Source: Streblospio benedicti (lineage: Eukaryota > Annelida > Polychaeta > Spionida > Spionidae). From it: a stretch of DNA of 64,000 nucleotides. The notes under the pieces are model-generated. The model was given only the letters and a program-made list of their open reading frames with translations, ran no database searches and was not told the origin of the DNA. The stretch's first letter is position 1; the number at the start of each line of letters is the position of its first letter. Where the stretch lies: the NCBI GenBank assembly GCA_019095985.1, contig CM032666.1, forward strand, positions 5,443,023 through 5,507,022, in the 5' to 3' direction. The translations under genes and the position numbers were made by a program. Positions 11,031 to 22,370 of this stretch are shown here, piece after piece.

Positions 11031-12947
11031 AAATAGTTTACTACCTTGATTTAAATATAGATTGATACAAATTCCATGCCTAATTGAATATGATAATCAC
11101 AAAATATAGCTTTGTGAGGCGAAATCTCAAGGGTCATTCTGTACAAATATGTAGACCGTACAAAATAACACTCCAACAATGAAAGCATAACTGATTTTTT
11201 TTCTTTGAAACCATTGGATTTGGACACCTATAACTCACATTCAACAATGGGTTTGCAGTAGGGTGATATCCTATCAATATTATGAAATTGTTCTACTCCG
11301 GGACATGTATGTAAATCATTTACAGTACCTAAAAAATAAGAATTCTTCAACTTATAAAGTAGCTAATATTTGTGGATATATAAAAAGATTTCAACATTTG
11401 AAAATGATGAATCATCTATAAAATAATTTGATGTCCTATTGGATCAGAAAATTGTTTAGTCTGGGACGGAGGGGCCGTATTTACAGTAATCAATAGGAGT
11501 ATTAAACAAACAGTAATACAACATAAAAAATAGTGAAAATCATGGGCCCCAGCATCATGGGAGGGGCTATACCACCATACACATTACTACAATTATACAG
11601 AAGGGTAACCAACAGGCAGAGACCATGGGAGCCAGGGCATCCACTCAAGGCTTGATTTATGCTCTAGTATATATTTCGTCACTTCACATTATTGAAATAA
11701 GCTGATGCAGTCGTATGCAATTACAATTTAAATATTTCTACGAATATTTCATAGTTTCATTCTGCAGTAAGTTAATCAGGAAGTGGTTTTTGATTTGCTG
11801 GATCAAAATTTGTCAGCATTGTGGATAATGTTTTATTTGATTTAATTTGATTTGTTTTATTACTGTGATATGGTATGCCAAACAATAGAGTCGCATATTA
11901 GTAGATGATATACATGCCCTATCAGTCACCTTAACAAATACAAAACAAAGTCTCACATAGTCTTTATGGTAATACAAACTTAACTGGGCATTCAAGTCAA
12001 GTAATCAAAAACAGTTTCCTGATTAACTTACTACAGAAGAAAGATATGGAATAAGTGATTTCGTAAATAGCGAGTGACATTACAACTTCAACTTACAAGG
12101 TCAGCAAGTAGATGTATATTGCGCACAATTTTTCTGTAAAGTTTATAGTAAAACTTTACGACAAAAATTTAAGTCACCACTGGAGTGGACGTCGGAAAGA
12201 GAAATGTGGCTAGCATATGCATGTTTGATGCAAAAAAGGAATATCTTCATCATTATTCACCAAACTACAATCATATGCATAACTTCATGTATCAAACTTA
12301 AACTATTTCAACTAAAAAAGTTTTCAAAATCATGGGACGGAGGGGACGGTTTTCATTTCGGACAAACCTTATCAATGGTTTGGAATGGATCTGGCTGATG
12401 AAAGACTTGGTAGATTTTAACAATTAAAGGCTTAAATGAAAGCTTATGTTATTAGCAAACTAAAGATAAGTAATAACAAAATGACAAGTAAACTTTAAGT
12501 GTTGAAAACTGTAAAGGCAAATGGTCATTATCATAGAAATTCATTACATAGGGAGTAATTTTTGATCACACCCTATCAAACATATTTGGCTTCAGTTTTT
12601 TGTAGCTGATTATGTTTAATATGGTGCCCCAACATCATACCTATGAGGGAAACAATGCAAAACTAGGCTATAAGGTCTTTAATTCATTTAAGTATTGTCA
12701 AGAATAAAGCTATTCTTTGGTATGACCAAGCATTACGGCCCTAAAATGGGCATTTTAAGGCTGTTTCAGTTCAAATAACTGAAAACTAATTTTATAATAA
12801 ACAATAAATGTTGATTTCCTTAGCAGAACACCACATTATCTTATCATCAACACATTTTAAATGTTTCTAGGCCGTTATTTTATAAAGTTAGGAGCTGATT
12901 ACAAAAGTTCATGTCAGTTGGAACCCTGATCTTGCACTTGCTCATTT

Positions 12948-14308
12948 GGCATTCGTATATGTTTCCTACACATCCAGAATATTTGAGAAAGTACTAGTAG
13001 GCAAGGCATTTGTTTGTATAACAATGGAAAGGCTCTTTGTGTGTTCTAACCTGGTAGCAACATAGGGTGATAACCGTGAACTTATCTTAAATTGTAAGTT
13101 TGGTTCATTTCATGAAAGACAAAGCTCTTTAGGACATCGTCAACTTTTCTGAAACTGCTCCAGAGAACCACAAAAGTTATATATATATTTTTGTATAAAT
13201 GCTATATTTAGATGCATTCAAACCCCATTAATCTGCTATTAAACCTGCATAAGTGTATATGATACTTCGATTCCCATGCATAGCCATCACCAGGTGAAAG
13301 TCACCCATGAAAGATGGGAAATTTAGTGCTTTCGAATATACACCGGCTCTTCAAATACAGGAATTTCAAGTTTTTTTTTCATCTTGACTTCGCGAAAAGT
13401 TTTTTTTTCTAATTTCATGCTTATAAAAATTGCAAAAATATGGTCTGCTTTATAATTTTTTTAGTTTTGACGGATTGGTTAGGTATCTCTGTGAGAATTA
13501 ATGACCAACCAAAGGTGGTCATCTGATTTGGAGAAAAACCATATGCATCTGAAAATCTGTATTTATTTATACCTTTTTAAAACAGAGAACCTAAGTTTGG
13601 GAGCCTTTAATTATAAAAGATCCAGTAATTATCAAATTACTAGATTAAAGGATGCCAGAGCATTGTATCAGTGGAGTAATTCTACAAAATTTCAAGACAT
13701 TTGGTCGAGCCGTTTGAAAGTTATAGCGACACTTGTGTCAGTAATAACATAAGACATTTTGGCTGGCCGTTCACGCTGAGCGTAATCACAACACATCCGG
13801 TCAAAAAGTCAAAGATGGCGGTAATTGCAGTCATTTTTCAAGATAAATGGTCTGTATATTTTAACATATGTGTAGGTCGGGTTTGGATAGTGATAAAGAA
13901 TGAAAAATATCTTCCCAACAATACTCAATTTATTTGGATATGCAGTTCACTGACACAAATTAGTTATGAGCCGGGATTCCCTTGTGGTACACGATTTCAC
14001 TAGCTAATGGCCCTTTAATACGCTAATTTTTGGACTTTGTTCGGCTATCTCCTCTTAACCTGACTAGCTCGACGCCATCTGACTACAGAATTTTGTTCAT
14101 GGTACTGTGTAGTTTTGCACGAATATGTTTTTCATTGTCAAAATGGCCCTGATGGTTGTTACTTAGCGGTTTTATAACAAAAATAGCAGACAGCGTCAGC
14201 TACGATAGTGTCATGTGGAGTAGGGTGATGTCATAAAGACGCCAAAGGCGTCACATGGGTTCAAATACTAGGGATTACCACCACTTTGCCAATTGGGCTA
14301 TGTGAACA
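12948..14308. other. Non-coding
   Basis: No gene recognised. CAAAGATGGCGGTAATTGCA near 13811 resembles the gene-neutral AAGATGGCGG blocks common in dispersed repeats. The open stretch at 13501-13752 has no recognisable content. Confidence 0.4.
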
Positions 14309-14481
14309 TTAGAACCTTCAATCAAGACCACCTCTATAACTACGCCACCTATATTATAAGATGATTTATGACAGTCCCAAGTCTTAATAAAAAAGACCAT
14401 TGCAAAAGTCCCTAAAGAGACCACCCCTATATAAACCACTTGACGCCAGTCCTTGGGTAGTCTTAATAGGGATGTTCTACT
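14309..14481. mobile_element. MITE, TAGAACC/GGTTCTA (Tc1/mariner-like) family, diverged
   Basis: Starts AGAACCTTCAATCAAGACCA and ends GGATGTTCTACTG. The interior (GACCACCTCTAT, AAAGAGACCACCCCTATA) matches the better-preserved copies at 16398 and 42323. It is the most decayed of the three. Confidence 0.6.
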
Positions 14482-15826
14482 GAAGTGTGTGAGAATATCT
14501 GCCATGGAGAGCATTATGTTCCCATTACCATAGACACTAATTTTTCATCTCATAGCTTTTACATATTAGATGCCAAGTGCATTTTCAGTTATCATATCAT
14601 ACTTGATACTTGGAAGTAGTCAGTACAATGAAGAGTACAATTATTATATATTTATTTGTATGTACTAAAAAAAATGGTCAGAAAAAGAGTGCTGTACTCA
14701 TTTCATACACTTTACTCAATGTATCCCTTCGCTATGTCCATGGAAGGTAATATACATAAACACTAACTCTTCCTACCTTAGCTGTGACTAAAATGACTTG
14801 GTTCAGACCTAATTTTACACACATGTACATGGAGTGACTGTTCCTGTAGTCACATTATAGTAATCGGGAATATGGATGCTTGCAGGATTAATATAATTTA
14901 TTACTATTATGGTTGGAAGTAATGGACAGAACCTAAGTAATGGACAGAACCTAAGAGGACTATACATGTGTATTGCGTAAGTATCAAAATGTGTCTGTAT
15001 CTGGGCTATGCCAATGTGTATGTGGCTTCAAGTAGGATGAGAGGTTGGTAATGTTAGTACCGTTGTGTGCTACCAAGTCATGGGTGCTGTCAGGATGGGA
15101 AGCATGCTATCAGGACTTGGCGATTGGTGTCAGATTTGGGGCTGAACTTTTGTAGGACAAGGGAGGGTACTATCAGGAAGATGGGTAGGAGTGGATGGTG
15201 TAGACCCAGTGAGATCAGTGGTGAAGACCCGAACTAGGTAATATATATTTGTTGTTAATTAGTGGTCTGGGGATGGGGGATGTTGGCAGGTACTATCAGG
15301 AAGTGAGTGGGTGGTGTCAAAATGCGGACATTGCGGAATGGCCTTTATTTTTAGATGGTTGGTGTCTTCACTTTCTTTTCATCATCACCTCATTCATCAT
15401 CGACTGTTGTTTAATATATGGTTCTGAAAACCCGCCAAGAATCATACTTGATGCTTATGTTTGCTGTGTAGTTAGTGTGTTACCATTATTTATGTGTTTG
15501 TAAAAATGCTGTCAGGGTGCTTTCCAGATGGATGGTGGTGCTGTCAGGACAGTGTCGTCAGGACAAGGGTGCTTGAATATAAAATGCTGTAAAAACATAT
15601 TTATACACTCATCAAAATATGTCTTTTTTCTATGCCTATGGAGGGCATTGTGTTGCCATTAACATGGACGCTAACATTTCCTCCCTTAGATTTTCATTTT
15701 ACATGCCAAGTCATTGGATGTAACCAATGATTTAGCTGGGATCTACTTATATGATTATGTAAATGGAGTGATTCAATGTGATTCTCAGCATGCCTCTATA
15801 ACCACACGGGTATTAGCTAGTATCCA
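14482..15826. other. Degenerate repeated sequence, no gene
   Basis: Three loosely similar blocks (about 14500, 14720 and 15635) share CTATGxCxATGGA(A/G)GG...ACTAA. A TGCTGTCAGGA-type motif recurs from 15060 to 15560 (CTATCAGGAAGxxxGTxGG). A perfect 18 bp tandem pair TAATGGACAGAACCTAAG lies at about 14919-14954. Old tandem or simple repeats; nothing coding. Confidence 0.45.
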
Positions 15827-16397
15827 ATTAATATGAGATACTGTGCTGTGCACCTTGTGAATTATATATTGATTCTGTTTGAAGAATGTTGTAAAGAGAT
15901 TCAAAGGAGGTGAGGAGCATTCATGGCTTCCTGGGGCCTGTTGCATAAGTAAACGCAGATTTTGCGTTGGATTAGCGATAGCGATTGCTAAGCGATGGCG
16001 AACATTTAACGATAGCGTGGGTTGCAGAATCATTAAAGCTAAAGTAGTACTCAAAGCAATTGCAAGAACGTCTATCATAAATAAAGGGTATTGCATTTTA
16101 CTGTGAATCTGATATATTCATTAAATATCAAAACCAACTACAATTGAATCAAATATCTCCACGATTAGAGGTGTAATATACACACTTGAAGAGTTGACCA
16201 TACTGGTCACTGAGGTAAAGTTATTTAGATCATAAATGACAATTCGTCATGCAGACACGCACATATACAATGTTTTAAGAGAACGAATATCTGCAAAAAG
16301 ATATGTCAATTCAAAACAAGAAAATGTATGGAATTAAACATTCACATGAAAGCCCATATTACACCACAGTGAATTGCCCATATGGTCATACAACGTA

Positions 16398-16556
16398 CAG
16401 TAGAACCTCTCTATTAGGACCACATTTGGGCCAGTGTTAGGTGTTTTCAATAGAGAAGTAGTCTCTATACAGAGGTTCATTTTGGTAGCTTTATAAAGGT
16501 TGGGGCCGTGAAAAGTGGTCTTATTATAGAGGGGGTCTTAATTGGAGGTTCTACTG
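16398..16556. mobile_element. 159 bp Tc1/mariner-like MITE
   Basis: CAGTAGAACCTCTCTATTAG at the left and TTGGAGGTTCTACTG at the right are inverted, flanked on both sides by TA (16396-16397 and 16557-16558), the target duplication of the Tc1/mariner superfamily. Nested inside the 15934-17292 element, so it is younger than that element. Confidence 0.85.
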
Positions 16557-16679
16557 TATATTATAAAGTCTTTATACATGCACACAATTTATTTTGGTGT
16601 TGGCTTCACGTTTCATATCAATTCAATGTATTGTTTTAAACCGCAATAGTACCTATTCTGGCAATTTACAGACATCCAT

Positions 16680-16757
16680 CGCCCCCCCAAATTGAACTCA
16701 CCATCATGGAGCATGCTTACCGAAGAAAGATGCTAGTCCCCCCCCCCCTCCCCCCAA
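16680..16757. repeat. Poly-C tracts
   Basis: GCCCCCCC near 16680 and a longer C-run with one T near 16738-16757. Low complexity, assembly-sensitive. Confidence 0.8.
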
Positions 16758-18656
16758 ATGCTGCCAATTGTGAGATACGCTGCTACAACCATTAAAATGT
16801 ACACTGTAGACATCTAGAGGTTGTGCATTGTGCTGAATAAATCTACATTTTATATAATGTTGGGCCTTTTGATGATTGTAGGCACTAGTGTGAATGTGTA
16901 AGTTTTTTTTATGGCAGACACTATAACACTACTATTATTAATACGCGTGAAAGCTACCACCCATGCAAATAATTGTATGGCTATGCTAGAAAATATCGTC
17001 TGCGACCTGGTTTACGCCACCTTTAGTTGATCACGGAATACACGGACGTAAATTGAGTCTGTGCTCTTGAAAATGTCTGATATGTAAAAGTTAAAGCCAA
17101 TCACATACTCCTGTACTGTTTTTTAGCGAAAAGTGGACCCTAATAGCGATTACAGCTCCATTTGCGTTTACGCACTATTTAGCGTTGCGTTCTGAAGTTA
17201 AAATGGCTATGCAACCCAAAATATGTGAGTTTGCAAGGAATACTACATTTGCTATGAGATCTTGGAGCTGCAAACGTTTATGCAACAAGCCCCTGGAGTG
17301 ATCTTGATGGTTTTAAATGACCTGCCTGATGATGGAGTCAACAAGGACGAGGATTTTGTATGAGGGGAGAGGAGTGGACGTTTAGTTCATGTTGCCAGAG
17401 ACCATTACTAGATGTACACTCCTTTACCTTTGTGCAAGGCACAGCCAGAAAGAAAAAAAAAATCAACGAATGTCAGGTTGAAAAGATATTGGTCAAATTT
17501 GATGCTTTTAGAATATAAAGGAAAATATTTGGATGGATTGGAATTAATTGATTTAGGTGTAAATATTGACATTAGAAGTTAGGTATTAATATGAGATACT
17601 GTGCTGCGCACCTTGTAAATTATATATTGATTTTGTTCAAAGAATGTTGTAATGAGATTCAACAAAGGTGAAGAGCATTCATGGCCTCCTGGAGGATCTT
17701 GACATTTTTAAATGACCTGCCTGATGATGGAGTCAACAAGAATGAGGATTTTGTATGAGGAGAGAAGAGTGGACGTCTAGTACATGTTGATGGAGACCAT
17801 GACTAGATGTACATTCTGACTCCTTTGTGCAAGGCACAGCCAGAATGAAAAAAAAATCAACAAATGTCAGGTTGAACTTTCAAATGAAGACAATCACCTT
17901 CACTTACCCAAATTGAATATTATGGAAAAAAACTATTTAACATTTATAAACAAGAATTTTAAGATACCATTAGGAAGAGGCAAAGTCACATTTTGGTGAG
18001 GCTTTCATTCTTGTCTCAAGAACTTCTTCAGATTGAATGACAATCCTTAGATTGTTACGTGACTGACAAGATGGCAGCGATCACATGACAGCAGTGACAG
18101 AAGATGGGGATTTTGTATGAGGGGAAAGGAGTGGACGTCTAGTACATGTTGATGGAGTCCATGACTAAGAAGGCACAGCCAGAATGAAAAAAAATTAACG
18201 AATGTCAGGTTGAACTTTGAAATGAAGATGATCACCTTGACTAACCCAAAATTTTCCTTTGTGCAAGACATCCACAGCCAAAATGACAAAAATCATATTG
18301 TGTGAAAAGGAAAAAGGACATCTGAGTACATGTTGAACCATAATAAATATAAGATGATCACCTTTGTGCAAGAACGAATGTCAGGTTGAACTATAAAATG
18401 AAGATGATCACCTTGACTAACCCAAAATGAATATCATGAACTTAACAAACTTTTGTCATGTAGAAATTAATCCTATCAAAAGTAAGGTCCCTCCACATTT
18501 TAAAGATTATGCTCAGTCATGATATTGTTTGTTCTGTGAAAAGCTAATGTCAGACTAATGGGAAGAATCCTGTAATTTCAACAATAATATTAGTAATATA
18601 AATTGGTGTTTGAAATATATTGATTACACTTTGTCCATCTTTCCATCCCCCTGAAG

Positions 18657-18712
18657 CTGACTGCCAGGCTGGCACCTACAGCGACATGCAAAACCAATGT
18701 CAAGACTGCCCT
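18657..18712 (+). CDS. Candidate exon: GCC2/GCC3 (ephrin-receptor-like) cysteine module, copy 1
   Basis: A 56-base exon-like segment bounded by a pyrimidine-rich TTTCCATCCCCCTGAAG acceptor and a GTAAGT donor. After two bases it reads DCQAGTYSDMQNQCQDCP, matching the C-x2-GTYS(D)...C-x2-CP pattern of GCC2/GCC3 or ephrin-receptor-like modules in extracellular proteins such as SCUBE and SVEP1. The rest of the gene is not visible, so it may be one exon of a larger secreted or membrane protein, or a stranded exon duplicate. Entry is in phase 1 and exit in phase 0, so repeated use would not keep frame by itself. It lies in the long array unit from 17585. Confidence 0.5.
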
Positions 18713-18855
18713 GTAAGTCTAATGTGCAGCTATAAAATAAGGTTCTATCAAATTGTTGTTGTAGGAATACTGTTTTACGATTTACAATGTCAACCCAAAG
18801 CAATGGATGAGTCCTTCTACAAAGTATTAAGTGAATATTTCATTTTATTTTGTGT

Positions 18856-18911
18856 TGGAATGTTCTATGTATGCTGTGTTGGTAGTATTCACAGCATAAA
18901 AGAACATTCCA
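18856..18911 (+). repeat. Small hairpin in long unit, copy 1
   Basis: TGGAATGTTCT and AGAACATTCCA pair perfectly (11 bp). After a 4/3 internal loop, ATGCTGTG pairs with CACAGCAT, and TTGGTAGTATT is left as terminal loop. The 56 nt fold is pre-miRNA-like in size. The 5' arm begins UGGAAUGU, the bases that form the miR-1 seed, but the rest does not match miR-1. Expression is unknown. Confidence 0.6.
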
Positions 18912-20856
18912 TAACAAAATGAGACCAAGAGCTCTGTACCAAATACATGTAAAGTATTCTGACAGATTTCCGATGCAGAAACAGTAAATTTTGACACCTC
19001 CTTCCTCAACAGTTTTCATAAAGGAATACAATCATTTTTTCCACATCTAAACTAAAAAAAAGATATTGGTCAAATTTGATGCTTTTTAGAATATAAAGGA
19101 AAATATTTGGATAGATTGGAATTAATTGATTTAGGTGTAAATATTGACATTAGAAGTTAAGTATATCCCATTAATATGAGATACTGTGCTGTGCACCTTG
19201 TAAATTATATATTGATTCTGTTCAAAGAATGTTTTAATGAGATTCAACAGAGGTGAGGAGCATTTGTGGCCTCCTGGAGTGATCTTGATGTTTTTGAATG
19301 ACCTGCCTGATGATAGAGTCAACAAGAACGGGGATTTTGTATGAGGGGAAAGGAGTGGACATCTAGTACATGTCGGAGACCATGACTAGGTGTACATTCC
19401 TTTTCCTTTGTGCAAGGCACAATCAGAATGAAAAAAAAAATCAACAAATGTCAGGTTGAACTTTCAAATGAAGACGATCACCTTGACTTACCCAAAATGA
19501 ATTTTATGGAAAAAACTATTTAACATTTATAAACAAGAATTTTAAGATACCACTAGGAACCAACAAAGTCACATTTTGGTGAGGCTTTTTTTCTTGTCTT
19601 AAGAACTTCTTCAGGTCGAATGACAATCCTTAGATTGTCACGTGACTGACAAGGTGGCAGCGATCACATGACAGCAGTGACAGGAAGATGGGGATTTTGT
19701 ATGAGGGGAAAGGAGTGGACGTCTAGTACATGTTGATGGAGTCCATGCACTTGATGTACACTCCTTTTCCTTTGTGCAAGGCACAGCCAGAATGAAAAAA
19801 AATCAACGAATGTCATCTAAACTAACAAAAAGATATTGGTCAAAATGGATGCTTTTTAGAATATAAAGGAAAATATTTGGATGGATTGGAATTAATTGAT
19901 TTAGGTGTAAATATTGACATTAGAAGTTAAGTATATCCAATTAATATGAGATACTGTGCTGTGCACCTTGTAAATCATATATTGATTCTGTTCCAAGAAT
20001 GTTGTAATGAGATTCAACAAAGGTGAGGTGCATTCATGGCCTCCTGGAGGATCTTGATGTTTTTAAATGACCTGCCTGATGATGGAGTCAACAAAGATGA
20101 GGATTTTGTATGAGGCAAGAAGAGTGGACGTCTAGTACATGTTGTCGGAGACCATGACTAGATGTACACTGACTCCTTTGTGCAAGGCACAGCCAGAATG
20201 AAAAAAAATCAACAATTGTCAGGTTGAACTTTCAAATGAAGACGATCACCTTCACTTACCCAAAATGAATATTATGGAAAAAACTATTTAACATTTATAA
20301 ACAAGAATTTTAAGATACCACTAGGAACCAGCAAAGTCACATTTTGGAGAGGCTTTCGTTCTTGTCTCAAGAACTTCTTCAGGTCAAATGACAATCCTTA
20401 GATTGTTACATGACATCCATGGTGGAGGCAATCACATGGCAGCAGTGACAGGAAGATGGGGATTTTGTATGAGGGGAAAGGAGTGGACGTCTAGTACATG
20501 TTGATGGAGACCATGAATAGATGTACACACCTTCTCCTTTGTGCAAGGCACAGCCAAAATGAAAAAAAAATCAACGAATGTCAGGTTGAACTATAAAATG
20601 AAGATGATCACCTTGACCAACCCAAATTGAATATCATGAAGTTAACAAACTTTTTTCATGTAGAAACTAATCCTATCAAAAGTAAGGTCCCTCCACATCT
20701 TAAAGATTATGCTCAGTCATGATATTGTTTGTTCTGTGAAAAGCTAATGTCAGACTAATGGGAAGAATTCTGTAATTTCAACAATAATATTAGCAATATA
20801 AATTGGTGTTTGAAATATATTGATTACACTTTGTCCATTTTTCCATCCCCCTGAAG

Positions 20857-20912
20857 CTGACTGCCAGGCTGGCACCTACAGCTACATGCAAAACCAATGT
20901 CAAGACTGCCCA
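20857..20912 (+). CDS. Candidate GCC2/GCC3-module exon, copy 2
   Basis: Same acceptor and donor as copy 1. Reads DCQAGTYSYMQNQCQDCP; differs by Asp to Tyr in the SDM segment and by a silent CCT/CCA change at the end. All four cysteines are kept. Lies in the long unit from 19940, ~2.2 kb after copy 1. Confidence 0.5.
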
Positions 20913-21055
20913 GTAAGTCTAATGTGCAGCTATAAAATAAGGTTCTATCAAATTGTTGTTGTAGGAATACTGTTTTAGGATTTACAACGTCAACCCAAAG
21001 CAATGGATGAGTCCTTCTACAAAGTATTAAGTGAATATTTCATTTTATTTTGTGT

Positions 21056-21111
21056 TGGAATGTTCTATTTATGCTGTGTCGGTAGTATTCATAGCATAAA
21101 AGAACATTCCA
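21056..21111 (+). repeat. Small hairpin in long unit, copy 2
   Basis: Same fold as 18856-18911. The three differences fall in the internal loop (ATGT to ATTT), the terminal loop (TTGG to TCGG), and one stem base that becomes a G-U wobble (CACAGC to CATAGC), so pairing is kept. Confidence 0.6.
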
Positions 21112-21439
21112 TAACAAAATGAGACCAAGAGCTCTGTACCAAATACATGTAAAAATTCTGACAGATTTCATGCAGAAACAGTAAATTTTGACACCTCCTT
21201 CCTCAACAGTTTTCATTGATGGATACAATCATTTTTCCTGGATCTAATAGATATAATTGGTTTATTTTTTAAACAGGATAACAATAAAAGTCAAAATACA
21301 TTGAGATTTCGGCAAAATTCTTGAATGATCACAACAGAAACGTTATAAGTGAAGTCATCTGTTGGCAAGGGAGTTCCCAGCTGCATGTGGCCCCCCCTTG
21401 AAGGGTCAACACGTTGTTCCATATGGAAGGAAGGGTGTG

Positions 21440-22370
21440 TCTGCCTCCATACTATTGAGTGAAGGTCTCAGTCTCCCGTATCTTGATCGTTTTGAATGAC
21501 CCACCTTTTAAGTACTTAGGTTCAACAAGAAAGGATTTTTGTATCCTCAAAAAATGTCATGACCCTCCTGGTCGGATGCAAGTGGCGAGATACTTGACCC
21601 CGTGGAACTTGGGCTTTTGTGTTCCATGAATCTGGCTTTCAGGGATCGTTCTGTCTCCCCCAACATAGGTTGATCACAGTCATTGCATAAATGGATCTGG
21701 TATACCGGACCAATCACTGTGCATGTCTATGGGATCCTTTGGTCTTACCAACAACTGTCTCAGAGTGTTCACTGGTTTGAAAAATGCCTGGACGTTGTAT
21801 CTATGTAACAATTCCTTATGTGTTCTGCACACCATCTTGAAATGTGGAGAGACAACAAATGTCAAGATAAAGGCTCAACCTGGGCAGGGCTCCTTGAGAC
21901 AGGTACTTTAGTCCTTTGCTTAAAAATGGACAAAAAAATCTCCGGTATCCATTGAACTTCAAAACCTTTCCTAAATGTCTTTCTTTTTTTCGAATGAATA
22001 AAATGGAAAACTATTTAAATACTATAATTTCAATTTTAAGTACTTGTGTTTTTGGTTGTCCCAAAGTTCAGATTTTTGGTGAGATTCTGTTCCAAGACTT
22101 TCTTCAACTCTTGTGCGTAGGGACCCGATTGTTTACCAGGATGACAGTGTCTAAGCGATCACATGACAGCAGTGACAGGAAGATGGGGATTTTGTATGAG
22201 GGGAAAGGTGGTCTTGGACGTCTAGTACATTTTGGAATGACCAACGGAGACCATGACTAGATCTGTAGTCTGACACTCCTTTTTGAACTCCCCAAAAATC
22301 AACAGTGGCGACTTATGACAATTCCATCAATGAAAAAAATCAATGTATTTTGACTGTCACATCTAAACTA
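21440..22370 (+). other. Strongly diverged, scrambled stretch within the array
   Basis: This stretch follows the order of an ordinary array unit but with far more differences than any other copy and with extra short inserts: ATCTTGATCGTTTTGAATGA near 21481, GGAAAACTATTTAAATACT near 22005, TTTTTGGTGAGATTCTGTTC near 22074. Near-perfect identity returns abruptly at GATCACATGACAGCAGTGAC (22158), with small inserted bits (GGTGGTCTTGGACG) thereafter. It may be an old unit, gene conversion, or a poor-consensus patch in the assembly. Confidence 0.6.

Larger units (their letters stand above)
8303..11048. mobile_element. Nested 2.7 kb inverted-repeat transposon with subterminal AGAGGATCCTCT boxes
   Basis: Terminal inverted repeats of ~50 bp: CAAGGTGGTGAACCATTTGG followed by GACCATCTCGGTTCAAAAG at the left, and the complement ending in TTTACTACCTTG at 11048. 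Subterminal zones hold about ten copies of a GAGGATCCTCT box joined to CGGTTT, pointing inwards from each end. Such subterminal arrays are usual transposase-binding sites in hAT, CACTA and similar elements. No coding sequence seen; non-autonomous. No clear target duplication. Interrupts the 7650-12943 element, so it is younger. Confidence 0.75.
7650..12943. mobile_element. Outer inverted-repeat DNA transposon (non-autonomous)
   Basis: The ends are inverted copies: GAGCAGGTGCAAGATCAGGG at 7650 and its near-perfect complement ending TTGCACTTGCTC at 12943, about 28 bp in all. The same four bases ATTT flank both ends (7646-7649 and 12944-12947), a possible 4 bp target duplication. Subtracting the nested element leaves ~2.5 kb. 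No transposase is visible. GGGACGGAG(T/G)GGAC boxes recur at 8199, 11461 and 12333. I cannot assign a superfamily. Confidence 0.65.
15934..17292. mobile_element. 1.36 kb GGGCCTGTTGCA-ended DNA transposon inserted in the array
   Basis: The left end GGGCCTGTTGCATAAGTAAA and right end TTATGCAACAAGCCC are inverted repeats. Both flanks carry CTG (15931-15933 and 17293-17295). The other array units have the uninterrupted CTCCTGGAGTGATC, giving a clean empty site and proving a 3 bp target duplication. The subterminal zones contain GATTAGCGATAGCGATTGC-like boxes. The 3 bp duplication and GGGCC ends suit PIF/Harbinger-like elements (inference). No transposase, so it is non-autonomous. Confidence 0.8.

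Noticed and set aside
18856-18911. Calling the hairpin a miR-1 homologue
   Set aside because: Only the seed bases agree; the rest of the arm and its position (5' arm) do not match miR-1.
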